Assembly (NCBI GenBank): GCA_016208485.1
Contig: JACQXY010000005.1
Span: 1 to 49,082 of the forward strand
Length of the DNA stretch: 49,082 bases
DNA from: Acidobacteriota bacterium
GTDB taxonomy: Bacteria; Actinomycetota; AC-67
Direction of reading: 5' to 3'
The notes below the pieces were generated by a model. That model was not told the origin of the DNA and did not search any database. It worked only from the letters and a program-made list of their open reading frames with translations. Both the position numbers and the translations under genes were made by a program. How positions within the stretch are numbered: position 1 is the stretch's first letter; every line of letters starts with the position of its first letter. Below are positions 24,198 through 32,707 of this stretch, piece after piece.

Positions 24198-24965
24198 CTA
24201 CAAGAGATGCTCGCGGATCGCTCGGTTTACCGCGTCCGGTTGCTCCATGGGTGCGAGGTGGCCGGCCCCGGGGATCTTGACGAAGCGGCATCCTGGGATC
24301 CGAGCTGCCGCGGCGCGCGCGGCCTCGGGCGCCATGAGCTGGTCGGCGGCGCCTGCGATCCAGAGCGCCGGGACCGAGATCGTCGGGAGGTCTTCGGTCG
24401 AGTCGGGGCGATCCCGCATCGCGAGCGCGTCGGATGCCGCGACTTCGTCGGGGGTGCGGAGGAACATCCGGTGGACGCTCTCCCGGACCTCCTCGGAGGG
24501 GCTCGGTCCGAACATCTTCGACTCGAGCTCGGCCCAGAGCGCCTCGGTTCCCCGCTCGCGGGCCAGGGCCGCGGCCCGGGCGCGTCCCTCCTTCCCCTCT
24601 GGCGAGTCGGCCTCCGCCTTCGTGCATGCAAGGGTGAGGGAGTTGACGCGCCGCGGGTGGCGCCGCCAGAGCGCGAAGGCGACGTAGCCGCCCATGGAGA
24701 GCGCCCCGACGTGGGCCGACTCGACCCCGATGGAGTCGAGGGTGGCGGCCAGGTCGTCGGCGAACAGGTCCATCGAGTAGTCGCGCGGCCCGGAGTCGCT
24801 CGAGCGCCCGTGGCCCCGCAGGTCGACGGCCACGACTCGGAAGGCGTCGGACAGGCCGGACAACTGGGCTTTCCACATCGTCCGATCGAGCGGGAACCCG
24901 TGGACGAGCAGCAGCGCCGGGCCGGAGCCCCACTCCTCGAACGAGAGCGCGACCGGCTTCGTCAG
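24198..24965 (-). CDS. Alpha/beta hydrolase with apparent CTG start
   Basis: The 255-residue protein has LLLVHGFPLDRTMW (oxyanion loop), the DLRGHGRSSD motif, nucleophile elbow GALSMGGY, AGAADQLMAP with the acid, and GAGHLAPMEQP with the histidine. It resembles 3-oxoadipate enol-lactonase-type hydrolases, but the substrate is unknown. No ATG or GTG lies near the natural N-terminus. CTG 24965 overlaps the stop of the upstream gene (CTGA), the same geometry as the vapC at 16377. Translation is therefore probably coupled to the FrhB-like gene. Confidence 0.85.
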   Translation of the reverse strand: MTKPVALSFEEWGSGPALLLVHGFPLDRTMWKAQLSGLSDAFRVVAVDLRGHGRSSDSGPRDYSMDLFADDLAATLDSIGVESAHVGALSMGGYVAFALWRRHPRRVNSLTLACTKAEADSPEGKEGRARAAALARERGTEALWAELESKMFGPSPSEEVRESVHRMFLRTPDEVAASDALAMRDRPDSTEDLPTISVPALWIAGAADQLMAPEAARAAAARIPGCRFVKIPGAGHLAPMEQPDAVNRAIREHLL

Positions 24966-26152
24966 GCTTGCTCCTTGGGCGGTGCGTCCGGGCCGGCGCT
25001 CGCCCCGGCGGACGGCGGGGGAACGGCGCCCGGCGCGCGCGCGTCTCCCTCGAGCGAATCGACCGGCCAGCGCTCGCGCTGCTTGGCCGCCATCTTGCGC
25101 AGCAGCTTCATCACGCCCGGGTCCTCCGCCACGTCCTTGACCGAGATCCAACCGGCGTCTGAGATCTCCTTCAGCCACTCCGCCCCGCGCTCGGTGCGCA
25201 CGATCGTGAGGGTCCAGCCCTGGAAGGCCCCGATGCCGCCGGTAGAGATGTCGGCGTGCTCGGCCGAGAAGTCGGGGCAGTGCGTGCAGCCCTCCCGCAT
25301 GAACGGCTGGCACTCCTTGAGCGGGACGTCGATCTCCTCACCCGTCGACTTCCGCCAGATCTGGAACTTCCCCTTGATGTTCACCTTCGCGATGTCGTCC
25401 AGGGGGATCCCCAGATCGTTCTGGATCTTGCCGACCATCAGCCCCGGGTAGGTGAAGGACTTGGAGCAGAGCAGCCCGAGCGTGAGAGTGATCCGGCGGC
25501 GGTACTTGGCCACGCTGCGGGCGCTGAGCGTCCCGTTCATGGAGGTCTGGCAGCCCATCCCGACCAGGGCGAGGCTTTTCAGCCCGCGCTTCTCGGCTTC
25601 TTTCATCGCGAGGGCGTTCGCGGCGTAGGTGTAGCGGGAGCCGGCCGAGGCCAGCACCTCCTCGCGGTTCGTCGCTACCCACGGCTCGCAGTCCCACAGG
25701 GGGTCCTTCGACACGTGGGACGTGAGCGCGCCGTCGATCTTGCCGTGCTCCAGGCCCCACACGAGGAGGGTGGACACCAGGCCGCCGTCCTGGCCGACCG
25801 CCTGGATCGCGGGGTCGTTCGCGCGCGTGAGCACGACCTCGCGGGCGATCCCGAAGACCTCCTCGGGGAGGCGGGTGCGCCCGAAGAGCGCCGTGTCGGA
25901 TTCAACCTCCCAGAGGCGGAACCGGGGGCAGGCTTTGGCGCAGATGTCGCAGCCGCGCTCGCCGTGCATGCAGTTATCGAAGGCCGTGGACTCCTCGACG
26001 TTGTAGGGGTGGTACTGGGGGTGCTCGTATTCGAGGACGTCTCGGGGGCAGGTCATGACGCATGCGGCGCAGCCGGTGCAGAGGCCGGTGGAGACGACCT
26101 CATAGTAGAGTTCCTTCCACTGTCCGTACTGACGTTCGGTGTCCGTGGTCAC
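24962..26152 (-). CDS. FrhB/FdhB-family iron-sulfur flavoprotein (coenzyme F420 hydrogenase beta-subunit-like)
   Basis: The 396-residue protein starts with a ferredoxin-like cluster motif at Cys25, 28, 31 and 35 (CTGCAACVMTC), then a second cysteine group near residues 60-76 (CDICAKAC). The central and C-terminal part has GQDGGLVSTLLVWGLE, LVGMGCQT and REGCTHCPDFSAEHADIS, characteristic of FrhB domains, which bind FAD and pass electrons to or from F420. The last 40 residues are Pro/Ala-rich. GTG 26152 follows a GGAGGAATT ribosome-binding site. Divergent to it is an F420-type luciferase-like gene, which fits a shared F420 chemistry; the partner and substrate are unknown. Confidence 0.85.
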   Translation of the reverse strand: MTTDTERQYGQWKELYYEVVSTGLCTGCAACVMTCPRDVLEYEHPQYHPYNVEESTAFDNCMHGERGCDICAKACPRFRLWEVESDTALFGRTRLPEEVFGIAREVVLTRANDPAIQAVGQDGGLVSTLLVWGLEHGKIDGALTSHVSKDPLWDCEPWVATNREEVLASAGSRYTYAANALAMKEAEKRGLKSLALVGMGCQTSMNGTLSARSVAKYRRRITLTLGLLCSKSFTYPGLMVGKIQNDLGIPLDDIAKVNIKGKFQIWRKSTGEEIDVPLKECQPFMREGCTHCPDFSAEHADISTGGIGAFQGWTLTIVRTERGAEWLKEISDAGWISVKDVAEDPGVMKLLRKMAAKQRERWPVDSLEGDARAPGAVPPPSAGASAGPDAPPKEQA

Positions 26153-26199
26153 GGTGAATTCCTCCGTTTCGCTCCGAGGGACCTATCCTACCCTCGGCC

Positions 26200-27156
26200 A
26201 TGGGCCCTCTTCGATTCGGACTGCACTCCGGGCAGCACCGAGTGTCCCACGCCGAGCTGCGAGATCTCTGGCGCTGGGCGGCTGGGGCGGGGTTCGACGC
26301 CTGCTATCTGTTCGACCACTTCCGGCCGCTCTACTCCGACGCCCCGGGGTTCCTACCCGAGGAGGCCGACGTCCCGGAGGGCCCCTGCCTCGAGGGCTTC
26401 CTCACGCTGGCGGCGCTCGCGCGCGAGGTGGAGGAGGTCTCGGTCGGGTTGATGGTCGCCGGCGTCGGGTACCGGACCGTTGCGCTGGTCGGCCACATGG
26501 CCGCGACGCTCCAGCAGGCCGCGGCCGGCCGGCTCGAGATCGGCCTGGGCGCGGGGTGGTTCGAACCGGAGCACTGGGCGTACGGCTACGACTTCATGCC
26601 GGCGCGCGAGCGTCTGGCGCGCCTCGAGGGCGCTCTCGAGGCGGTCGTTGCGTGGTGGGGCGGCGAGGCCGCGACGGTTCCGGCGCTCGGGCTTCGCGAG
26701 CTGCCGGTGCTGCCGCTCCGGCCGGTTCCGCGCCTGTGGGTCGCCGGGACGGGCGAGCGGGTGATCCTGCGGCTCGCCGCGCGCTTCGCCGACTCCTGGA
26801 ACGCCATGTTCCTGACCCCGGATGAGTTCGCCGGCAAGGTCGAGGCGCTCGCCGGGCACTGCGAGCGCATCGGGCGGCCGATGCAGAGGATCGAGCGGTC
26901 GATCGCGCTCAGGGCCTTCTGCTCGCGCGACCGCACGCGCGCGCTGGCGCGCCTGGAGGGCCTCGCCGCGCTGCGCGGCCGCGACGCCGGGAGGGTGCGC
27001 GCGCGGAGCCTGGTCGGCACGCCGGCCGAGTGTGCCGACCAGGTCGCCCGCTACGCGGACTCGGGCGCGACCCACATCACGATCATGGTGCATCCCCCGT
27101 ATGACTACGAGGAGCTTTCGTTGCTCGCGAGCGAGGTCTTGCCGCGGTTCCGTTGA
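26200..27156 (+). CDS. LLM-class (F420-dependent type) oxidoreductase
   Basis: This 318-residue TIM-barrel protein belongs to the luciferase-like monooxygenase family: FGLHSGQHRVS at the N-terminus, the YLFDHF motif, GRLEIGLGAGWFEPEH and the C-terminal LVGTPAECADQVARYADSGA. Actinobacterial members mostly use F420. The substrate is unknown. A TATCCT box (26184-26189) lies 10 bases before the ATG. It overlaps in its last bases with an open frame leading into the Nudix gene, but that gene most likely starts later. Confidence 0.87.
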   Translation: MGPLRFGLHSGQHRVSHAELRDLWRWAAGAGFDACYLFDHFRPLYSDAPGFLPEEADVPEGPCLEGFLTLAALAREVEEVSVGLMVAGVGYRTVALVGHMAATLQQAAAGRLEIGLGAGWFEPEHWAYGYDFMPARERLARLEGALEAVVAWWGGEAATVPALGLRELPVLPLRPVPRLWVAGTGERVILRLAARFADSWNAMFLTPDEFAGKVEALAGHCERIGRPMQRIERSIALRAFCSRDRTRALARLEGLAALRGRDAGRVRARSLVGTPAECADQVARYADSGATHITIMVHPPYDYEELSLLASEVLPRFR

Positions 27157-27220
27157 GGCGCTCGGGCGGCTTGCGGCGACCGGTCCGGGGGGCGCCCCCG
27201 CCGGCGCTCCTTGCAGCCGG

Positions 27221-27226
27221 TAGCAT
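27221..27226 (+). promoter_or_regulatory. -10 box of the Nudix gene (leaderless)
   Basis: TAGCAT ends 7 bases before GTG 27234. This supports that start over the earlier in-frame TTG at 27153. Confidence 0.5.
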
Positions 27227-27233
27227 CGCGGGT

Positions 27234-27827
27234 GTGGAGGAGCGCGCCGTCCCGGCCCGCTCCCTGGAGGACCGGCTCCGGGAGGCGCTCGGCGCCCGCC
27301 CGAAGCGCGTGTGGCACGATCCCACACAGCGCGCGGCGGCGGTCTTGCTCATGGTGTTCGAGCGCGCCGCCGGCCCCTGGATCGTCCTCACCAGGCGCAC
27401 CGATACCGTGCGCCACCACAAGGGGGAGATCTCCTTCCCCGGCGGGATGCGCGACCCGGGGGACCCGGATCTCGCGGCCACCGCGCTCCGCGAGACCCGC
27501 GAGGAGCTGGGGCTCGACCCGTCGCTCGTTCGGATCGTCGGGGAGCTGGACGACCTGCCGACCTTCGTGACCGGCTACCTCGTCTCTCCGTACGTCGCCC
27601 TGATCCCCGAGGGGCAGGACTGGAATCCCAGCCCGGCGGAGATCGCCGACGTGCTCGAGCTGCCGCTGCACGAGCTGGCGCGCGTGGCGCGAAGCGAGGT
27701 GTGGAGGCGCGACGACATGGAGATCCCGATGCACGTCTTCGAGCTGGACGGCCACTTCATCTGGGGACTCACTGCGAGGATCCTCAGGCAGTTCCTCGAC
27801 GTGGCGGGGGAGGCGCTCGGGCTGTGA
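27234..27827 (+). CDS. Nudix hydrolase, CoA pyrophosphatase-like
   Basis: The 197-residue protein has the Nudix box from GGMRDPGD to RETREELGL, preceded by VRHHKGEISFPGG, a pattern of the CoA/ADP-ribose pyrophosphatase group (NudL/YeaB). It would hydrolyse CoA or a related nucleoside diphosphate. The C-terminal FIWGLTARIL is also typical. GTG 27234 is preferred, giving family-normal length and a leaderless start. A strong inverted repeat follows the stop. Confidence 0.87.
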   Translation: MEERAVPARSLEDRLREALGARPKRVWHDPTQRAAAVLLMVFERAAGPWIVLTRRTDTVRHHKGEISFPGGMRDPGDPDLAATALRETREELGLDPSLVRIVGELDDLPTFVTGYLVSPYVALIPEGQDWNPSPAEIADVLELPLHELARVARSEVWRRDDMEIPMHVFELDGHFIWGLTARILRQFLDVAGEALGL

Positions 27828-27832
27828 CGGGG

Positions 27833-27867
27833 GCAGGCCCCCCCGCGGTGATCGCGGGGGGGCCTGC
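27833..27867. terminator. Bidirectional terminator between convergent genes
   Basis: A 15-base perfect stem (27833-27847 with 27853-27867), 5-base loop, separates the Nudix gene from the convergent secreted-protein gene. There is no long T-run. Confidence 0.75.
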
Positions 27868-27876
27868 GGCCACGCG

Positions 27877-28632
27877 TCAACAGCACGACGGGATGGCTTC
27901 GGGGGGGAACCACTCGTCGGTAGTCCAGGCGAGCCACCGGGTCCAGCTCTGGGGCACGTCGACCTCGAAGCGGTTACCGGCCTGCTCGCTGTAGCTGTAG
28001 TTCCAGAACTTCCAGTTGTACGCGGCGACCCGGGCGTCGTCGTCCTCGTGGACGTGCGGACCCCCCCAGCAGGCGCTCCCGTCCTTCTTCAGGGTTCCGA
28101 GGGCCTGGTCGTTCAGCCGGCCCCACAGCCCGCCGTTGGAGAAGCCCAGCACGAAGCCGCTGAGGCTGGGGTCCTTCTCGACGTGCTGGTAGACCATCTC
28201 CCCGACGACGGCCCCCGTCGCGACCGCCGTTATGGTAGCGCGGAGGTAGGTCGCGCAGCCGGAGGTCCCCGATGTCAGCCGGACCAGCGCCCCCGGCCAG
28301 GTGATGTCGCCGGTCTCCAGATAGCCGAAGGCCCGGAAGTACGCGGGATCGCCGACCGCGCCCGATCCGTCGTTCCAGTCGAGCGCCGAACAGGTGGCCC
28401 AGCCGTACTCGCTGGGCACGCAGTCGCGGTTCCGGTTCGGGTCCCCGCTCAGCGTGGAGGCGTGCCAGTCCCCGGTGAGCTTGGCGGTGTCGGAATGGGC
28501 GCTCGAGTTCACGGGCCGCGCCGGGGGCAGGAACCACAGCTCCCAGGTGTCCTCGGCGGCGGCCGACGGCTGCGGCGCGAGCACGCCCAAGACCCAGCCG
28601 AACAACATCGCAACGGCGAGCGCGCGCTTCAT
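27877..28632 (-). CDS. Secreted protein of unknown function
   Basis: The product has 251 residues. MKRALAVAMLFGWVLGVLAP followed by QPSAAA is a clear signal peptide, with cleavage expected near residue 26. The mature part is rich in Trp, Gly and Asp, has scattered cysteine pairs (CVPSEYGWATC, GCATYL, final SCC), and ends with WTRWLAWTTDEWF. No family is recognised. The gene is coupled by a 4-base overlap to the anchored protein upstream, and a GGAGGGA ribosome-binding site is present. Fold may be stabilised by disulfides. Confidence 0.75.
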   Translation of the reverse strand: MKRALAVAMLFGWVLGVLAPQPSAAAEDTWELWFLPPARPVNSSAHSDTAKLTGDWHASTLSGDPNRNRDCVPSEYGWATCSALDWNDGSGAVGDPAYFRAFGYLETGDITWPGALVRLTSGTSGCATYLRATITAVATGAVVGEMVYQHVEKDPSLSGFVLGFSNGGLWGRLNDQALGTLKKDGSACWGGPHVHEDDDARVAAYNWKFWNYSYSEQAGNRFEVDVPQSWTRWLAWTTDEWFPPEAIPSCC

Positions 28633-29339
28633 CGCACTCCCTCCGCGATCTCAAGGAGCTGCTCGAAGGGGAGGTCGGAGGTCGCAAGGTGCAGGATGGT
28701 CGCGAACGGATCGAGCTCGTCGTCCTCGATGATGAGGATCTCGCTCGGCCCGAACCCGCTCGCGGCGTCGATCGGCCGGACGAAGACGGCGGGCTTGCCG
28801 CCCACTACCCCCGCGCCGACGCGGTCGGAGGCGGCCTCGATCGGGAATGCGCGCCGGTCCCAGGTCGAGCGGTCGATGCGGACGACGCTCTCCCCGAACG
28901 ACGTGCGGACGGGGTAGCTCACCGCGACCGACCTGGCGGTGCCGTCGCACACGATGCGCTCGGGGTCGCTCGGCGAGCCCGCCCCGGGAGGGGAATATGT
29001 GAGCGTGAAGTCGAGCGTGGTCGGCCGGTCGCCGGCCGCCTCGTCCGGCGTGCAATCGAAGGACCGCGAGGCGCTGCCGGTCCCGTCGGCCTCGAGGGTC
29101 GGCCCCGGCGCGATTCGCCAGCCGTGGATGATCCCGTCGAAGTCCGGCTTGCGCGAGTCGGCCTGGAGCAGGGCGAGCTGGACCTCTCCCCGGAGGGGAG
29201 GCCGGGTCGCGCCGCGGCCCGAGGTCCCCTCCCGCGCGCCCGAGTTCACGATTCGAAACGCGGCGAACGATCCGAGCCCGACGGCGAGCGCCGCCGCGCC
29301 GATCAGCAGGCCGCGCGCGGCCGAGAAGCGGTGTCGCAT
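28629..29339 (-). CDS. Membrane-anchored exported protein of unknown function
   Basis: This is a 236-residue protein with one N-terminal membrane helix (about residues 10-31, GLLIGAAALAVGLGSFAAF) and the rest outside. The outer part has several strand-rich segments (TLDFTLTYSPPG, SVAVSYPVRTSFGESVVR) and a C-terminal helical SDLPFEQLLEIAEGV. The family is not recognised. It overlaps the downstream secreted-protein gene by 4 bases, so an exported pair is likely. Arrangement recalls the pair at 13767-15007, although there the secreted gene comes first. Confidence 0.72.
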   Translation of the reverse strand: MRHRFSAARGLLIGAAALAVGLGSFAAFRIVNSGAREGTSGRGATRPPLRGEVQLALLQADSRKPDFDGIIHGWRIAPGPTLEADGTGSASRSFDCTPDEAAGDRPTTLDFTLTYSPPGAGSPSDPERIVCDGTARSVAVSYPVRTSFGESVVRIDRSTWDRRAFPIEAASDRVGAGVVGGKPAVFVRPIDAASGFGPSEILIIEDDELDPFATILHLATSDLPFEQLLEIAEGVR

Positions 29340-29355
29340 GTGATCCCCCCTTCGT

Positions 29356-29383
29356 CCCTTGCGCGCCGGGCGGCGCGCAAGGG
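29356..29383. terminator. 12-base perfect hairpin between convergent-facing transcripts
   Basis: Arms 29356-29367 and 29372-29383 pair exactly around GGGC. It lies downstream of the CocE-type gene and upstream of the anchored-protein gene, both on the minus strand. It probably ends the former transcript; the tail is not T-rich. Confidence 0.6.
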
Positions 29384-29442
29384 GAACCTACGTCACCCCC
29401 GCGCCGATGTGAAGGATGGGAAGACCCGGCGAGTCGGCGCGA

Positions 29443-31053
29443 TCAGGAAGTGACGGGCAGCGTCAGCATCGTCCCCGCGAGAATGTCGGTTACGACCGGC
29501 TCGGTATCGGGTTTGAAGGTCGGGAAATCGGTCGAGGAGAGCGTCAGCACGAGCGAGTGCCCGGCCGGAAAGACGTGCGAGTTCGGCCACAGGCGCACCG
29601 TCGCGTTCCCGGAGCTCGGGTCGAAGGAAGAGCAACCCTTGTTGACGAGCATCGCGCTGCCGTCCGGAGCCACGTCCCAGACCTTCGCGTCGATCTGAAG
29701 CACGCGCAGGGCGCTGGTCGAGAACTGGGTCTCGACGACCGGGGCCCCGGTCACCTCCATGTCCGAGTTGAGCGCGCGGGCGAACCGGATCGTGTCGAGC
29801 GGGTTCGCTCCCTCGGGGACGGCGCGAACCACATCACCGATCCCCGGCGCCATGCCCCCAGCCTGCCCGGCGAGGATGGGGTCGTTCGCCACGTTGGCGC
29901 TCGCGACGTCGTTCACGATCAGCCCGACCGAGCCGCCGGAATCGGGGGCATCGCCGAGCGAGCCGTCCGCGCGCGGGTAGAGGGGCAGCGGAGTCGCCTC
30001 GGGGAGCGGCCAGGCGTCCGCGGTCTTGTGCACCCAGTCGCCCGGGCGCCCGGGAGCGGTGCGCTGCCAGTAGTCCACCTTCGGGCCGGTCGTGAAGCCG
30101 TGGTCCTCGCCGAGCAGGAACTGCTCGAACCACGCGAGGATCGCGGCTTCCTTGCCCGCCTCGTCGGCCGCGAAGTTAGGCTCGTTGGCGTGCCCTCCGC
30201 TTGCGAACCAGTAGTGGACCGGCACGCCGGCCGCCTGGAGCGGCCCGAGGATCATCTCGGGATGGTCGCCGGGGAAGAGCTGATCCTCCCACGACTGGGT
30301 CCAGAACACCGGGACCTTCCGGTCGATCAGCGACTGGAGGTAGGTCACCGGCGAGCGCGATCTGAGGTCCTCGGTGGTGGACGGGAGAACCCCGAGCGGG
30401 ACGTCCTCGGTGTCGGTGTAGAGGGTCGCCCCCCAGCGCAGGGCGAGCGCGTCGTCGCTGCGCGAGGCCGACGCGGTGTAGGCGAGGGCGAAGATGCCCG
30501 TCGCGAAGGAGGCCTTGAAGCAGTCGCCGGGGTTCAGCGCGTGGTCGAGCGAGGCGAAGGTGTTTCCGGCCGCGACCGCCTTGACCCGGGCGTCGAACTC
30601 GGCCGGCAGAAGCGACTCGCCCCCGCCCTGCGAGTACCCGGAGACCCCGACGTTGTTCGTGTCGACCTTCGGCCACCCGGCGGCCACCCAGTCGAGCATC
30701 TCGGAAAAGTCCTTCGTCGTCCGGGGGCCGAAGAAGTCCCAGATGCCCTCGGAGTTGCCGTGGCCGCGGTGGGAGTACATGAGGAGTGCGAACTTGCCGG
30801 TCTCGACCGCCTTCAGGCCGTAGGGCTGGTCGTCGGTGTTGTCCTTGTTGGAGCCGCCGCCGTGCTGGCGCACGATGAGCGGTACCGGGTTTTCAGCCGA
30901 GGCGCCGCCCGGCACGTACAGGGATGCCTCGAGCGAGACCCCGTCGCTCATCGTCACCGGTTCCGTATAAACGATGTAGCCCGCGGCGCGCGCCGGCGCT
31001 GCGGCCGCCGCGAGCAGCAGGCCGAGGAGCAGGACGGTGGCTCTGGTCTTCAC
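29443..31053 (-). CDS. Secreted CocE/NonD-type (S15-like) serine hydrolase
   Basis: The 536-residue protein has a signal peptide (MKTRATVLLLGLLLAAAAAP, cleavage after ARAA). The hydrolase domain shows IVRQHGGGSNKDN, YSHRGHGNSEG, and the nucleophile elbow VSGYSQGGGE (Ser near 140); WTQSWEDQLFPGDHPE carries the acid and ASGGHANEPNF the histidine. The C-terminal part (about 380-536) is a jelly-roll as in the X-Pro dipeptidyl-peptidase C-terminal domain, with FPAGHSLVLTLS. It would cleave an ester or peptide outside the cell. GTG 31053 follows a GGGAGG ribosome-binding site. Confidence 0.87.
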   Translation of the reverse strand: MKTRATVLLLGLLLAAAAAPARAAGYIVYTEPVTMSDGVSLEASLYVPGGASAENPVPLIVRQHGGGSNKDNTDDQPYGLKAVETGKFALLMYSHRGHGNSEGIWDFFGPRTTKDFSEMLDWVAAGWPKVDTNNVGVSGYSQGGGESLLPAEFDARVKAVAAGNTFASLDHALNPGDCFKASFATGIFALAYTASASRSDDALALRWGATLYTDTEDVPLGVLPSTTEDLRSRSPVTYLQSLIDRKVPVFWTQSWEDQLFPGDHPEMILGPLQAAGVPVHYWFASGGHANEPNFAADEAGKEAAILAWFEQFLLGEDHGFTTGPKVDYWQRTAPGRPGDWVHKTADAWPLPEATPLPLYPRADGSLGDAPDSGGSVGLIVNDVASANVANDPILAGQAGGMAPGIGDVVRAVPEGANPLDTIRFARALNSDMEVTGAPVVETQFSTSALRVLQIDAKVWDVAPDGSAMLVNKGCSSFDPSSGNATVRLWPNSHVFPAGHSLVLTLSSTDFPTFKPDTEPVVTDILAGTMLTLPVTS

Positions 31054-31172
31054 GTTGGCCTCCCTTGGACGCGGCGCCGGCCCCGATCGGCGGTACTACC
31101 AACCGTATTCGCCCTGTGGCCTCCGGAATCCTGCCGCTGATACCCTCCGGGTGCCTCGACCCGGGAGGGCGG

Positions 31173-32111
31173 ATGGAGTTCGGGATCCAGACCGGCCAGC
31201 AGCATCGCTCCTACGACGAGATCCTGTCGCTCTGGCGACTCGCCGAGCGGCTCGGGTACCGGTACGGGTGGCTCTACGACCACCTGGTCCCGGTCGGCGG
31301 CGACCTGGACGGCCAGGTCCACGAGGCGTGGACGCTGCTCGCCTCGCTCCTCGCGCGGACCGAGACGATCCGGGGCGGGGTCCTTGTCTCCTGCGTGATG
31401 TTCCGCCACCCCGCGGTTCTCGCGAAGGCCGCCGCGACGGTGGATCACGCCTCGGGCGGCAGGCTCGAGTTCGGGATCGGGGCCGGATGGAACGCCTGGG
31501 AAGCCGATCTCTACGGCGTCCCGTTCCCGCCGCTCCGCGAGCGGCTCGAGCGGCTCGACGAGGCGATCCAGGCGATCCGCACGATGTGGGATCCGTCGAA
31601 GAAGAACTTCGAAGGCCGTCACTACAAGGTGAGCGGCGCGCACTCGGCTCCGCTTCCCAGGCAGTCCCCTCACCCGCCGATCTGGGTCGGCGGCTTCGGC
31701 AAGCGGATTCCGGGTATCGTCGCGCGCCAAGCCGACGGCTGGAACGCGGTGTTCCTCTCGCTCGCCGAGTACCGGGAGCGCCTCGACCGGATGCGGCGAG
31801 CCTGCGAGGAGGCCGGGAGGGATCCCGCGACGCTCCGGCTGTCGTTCGGCCAGCGAGTGTCGGTCAACCGGGACGCGAAGGTCGCCGAGGAACGGGCGCG
31901 CCTGCAGTACGAGCGGCACGGAGTGCCGTTCGACGAGCAGATCCGCAAGCGCTTCATCTTCGGCGCCCCGTTGCAGGTGGTCGAGCAGGTGGCCGTCCTG
32001 CGCGACCTCGGCGTCGAGCAGTTCATCCTCTGGCACGAGCCTCCGTTCGACGCGGAGGCCGAGGATCAGCTCCGCGAGTTCGCGGAGACGGTCGTGCCGC
32101 TCCTTCGGTGA
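31173..32111 (+). CDS. LLM-class F420-dependent oxidoreductase
   Basis: The 312-residue protein begins MEFGIQTGQQHRSYDE and has WLYDHLVPVGG, GGRLEFGIGAGWNAWE, PIWVGGFGKRI and RQADGWNA, all typical of F420-dependent LLM enzymes. It is closer to the F420-binding subgroup than the copy at 26200, judging from the GAGW and GGFGKR motifs; the substrate is unknown. ATG 31173 follows GGGAGGG. The stop overlaps the start of the rhomboid gene (GTGA). Confidence 0.88.
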   Translation: MEFGIQTGQQHRSYDEILSLWRLAERLGYRYGWLYDHLVPVGGDLDGQVHEAWTLLASLLARTETIRGGVLVSCVMFRHPAVLAKAAATVDHASGGRLEFGIGAGWNAWEADLYGVPFPPLRERLERLDEAIQAIRTMWDPSKKNFEGRHYKVSGAHSAPLPRQSPHPPIWVGGFGKRIPGIVARQADGWNAVFLSLAEYRERLDRMRRACEEAGRDPATLRLSFGQRVSVNRDAKVAEERARLQYERHGVPFDEQIRKRFIFGAPLQVVEQVAVLRDLGVEQFILWHEPPFDAEAEDQLREFAETVVPLLR

Positions 32112-32707
32112 CGAACAGGTTCCCGCTCGCCGAGCTGGTCCGGGGCGCCCGCGTCACTCAGGCGATCATCCTCGTCAACCTCCTGGTGTTCGGCGCGATG
32201 CTCGCGACCGGCTGCCAGTCGTGCCCCGATACCGCGCGCCGGTTCGGCGCCATCGTGGTCATCCAGGGCCGGATCGAGGGCTGGTGGCGCATTCTCACGT
32301 CGGGCTTCGTGCATTTCGGGTTCGCTCACGTCGCCGCGAACATGTTCGGGCTCGCGATCTTCGGTCCCGATCTGGAGCGCCGCCTCGGGCGCGCGCGGTT
32401 CCTCGCGCTCTACCTGGGCGCGGCCGTCCTGGGCGGGATCTTCACCGTGGAGTTCGGGAGAGATCGCTTCCTTCTTGCGGCCGGCGCTTCGGGAGGGGTC
32501 TTCGGGCTGGTCGGGGCCTGGATCGCGATGCTCGCGATGCGAGGCCTCGGTAGTGGCCAGGTGTTGCCGATGGTCGTGTACGCGGTGCTCGCGCTCGCCC
32601 AGGGCGCGACCGATCCGCGGATCGGAACCCTCGCCCACGTCGGCGGGCTCGCCGGTGGGTTCGCGCTCGGCCTCGCGCTGGGAGGATTCCGCCGTGATGG
32701 TCAGTGA
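32108..32707 (+). CDS. Rhomboid-family intramembrane serine protease
   Basis: The 199-residue protein has six membrane segments. WWRILTSGFVHFGFAHVAANM is the family signature in L1-TM2 (written here at its limit), the catalytic Ser is in AAGASGGVFGL, and the catalytic His in LAHVGGLAGGF. Rhomboids cleave membrane proteins within the bilayer. The GTG overlaps the LLM gene stop, so the two are co-transcribed. Its last bases overlap the 3' end of a convergent small gene. Confidence 0.9.
   Translation: MTNRFPLAELVRGARVTQAIILVNLLVFGAMLATGCQSCPDTARRFGAIVVIQGRIEGWWRILTSGFVHFGFAHVAANMFGLAIFGPDLERRLGRARFLALYLGAAVLGGIFTVEFGRDRFLLAAGASGGVFGLVGAWIAMLAMRGLGSGQVLPMVVYAVLALAQGATDPRIGTLAHVGGLAGGFALGLALGGFRRDGQ

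Noticed and set aside
27153..27233. N-terminal extension of the Nudix protein from TTG 27153
   Set aside because: The extension lacks conservation features, and a TAGCAT box 7 bases before GTG 27234 supports the later start.
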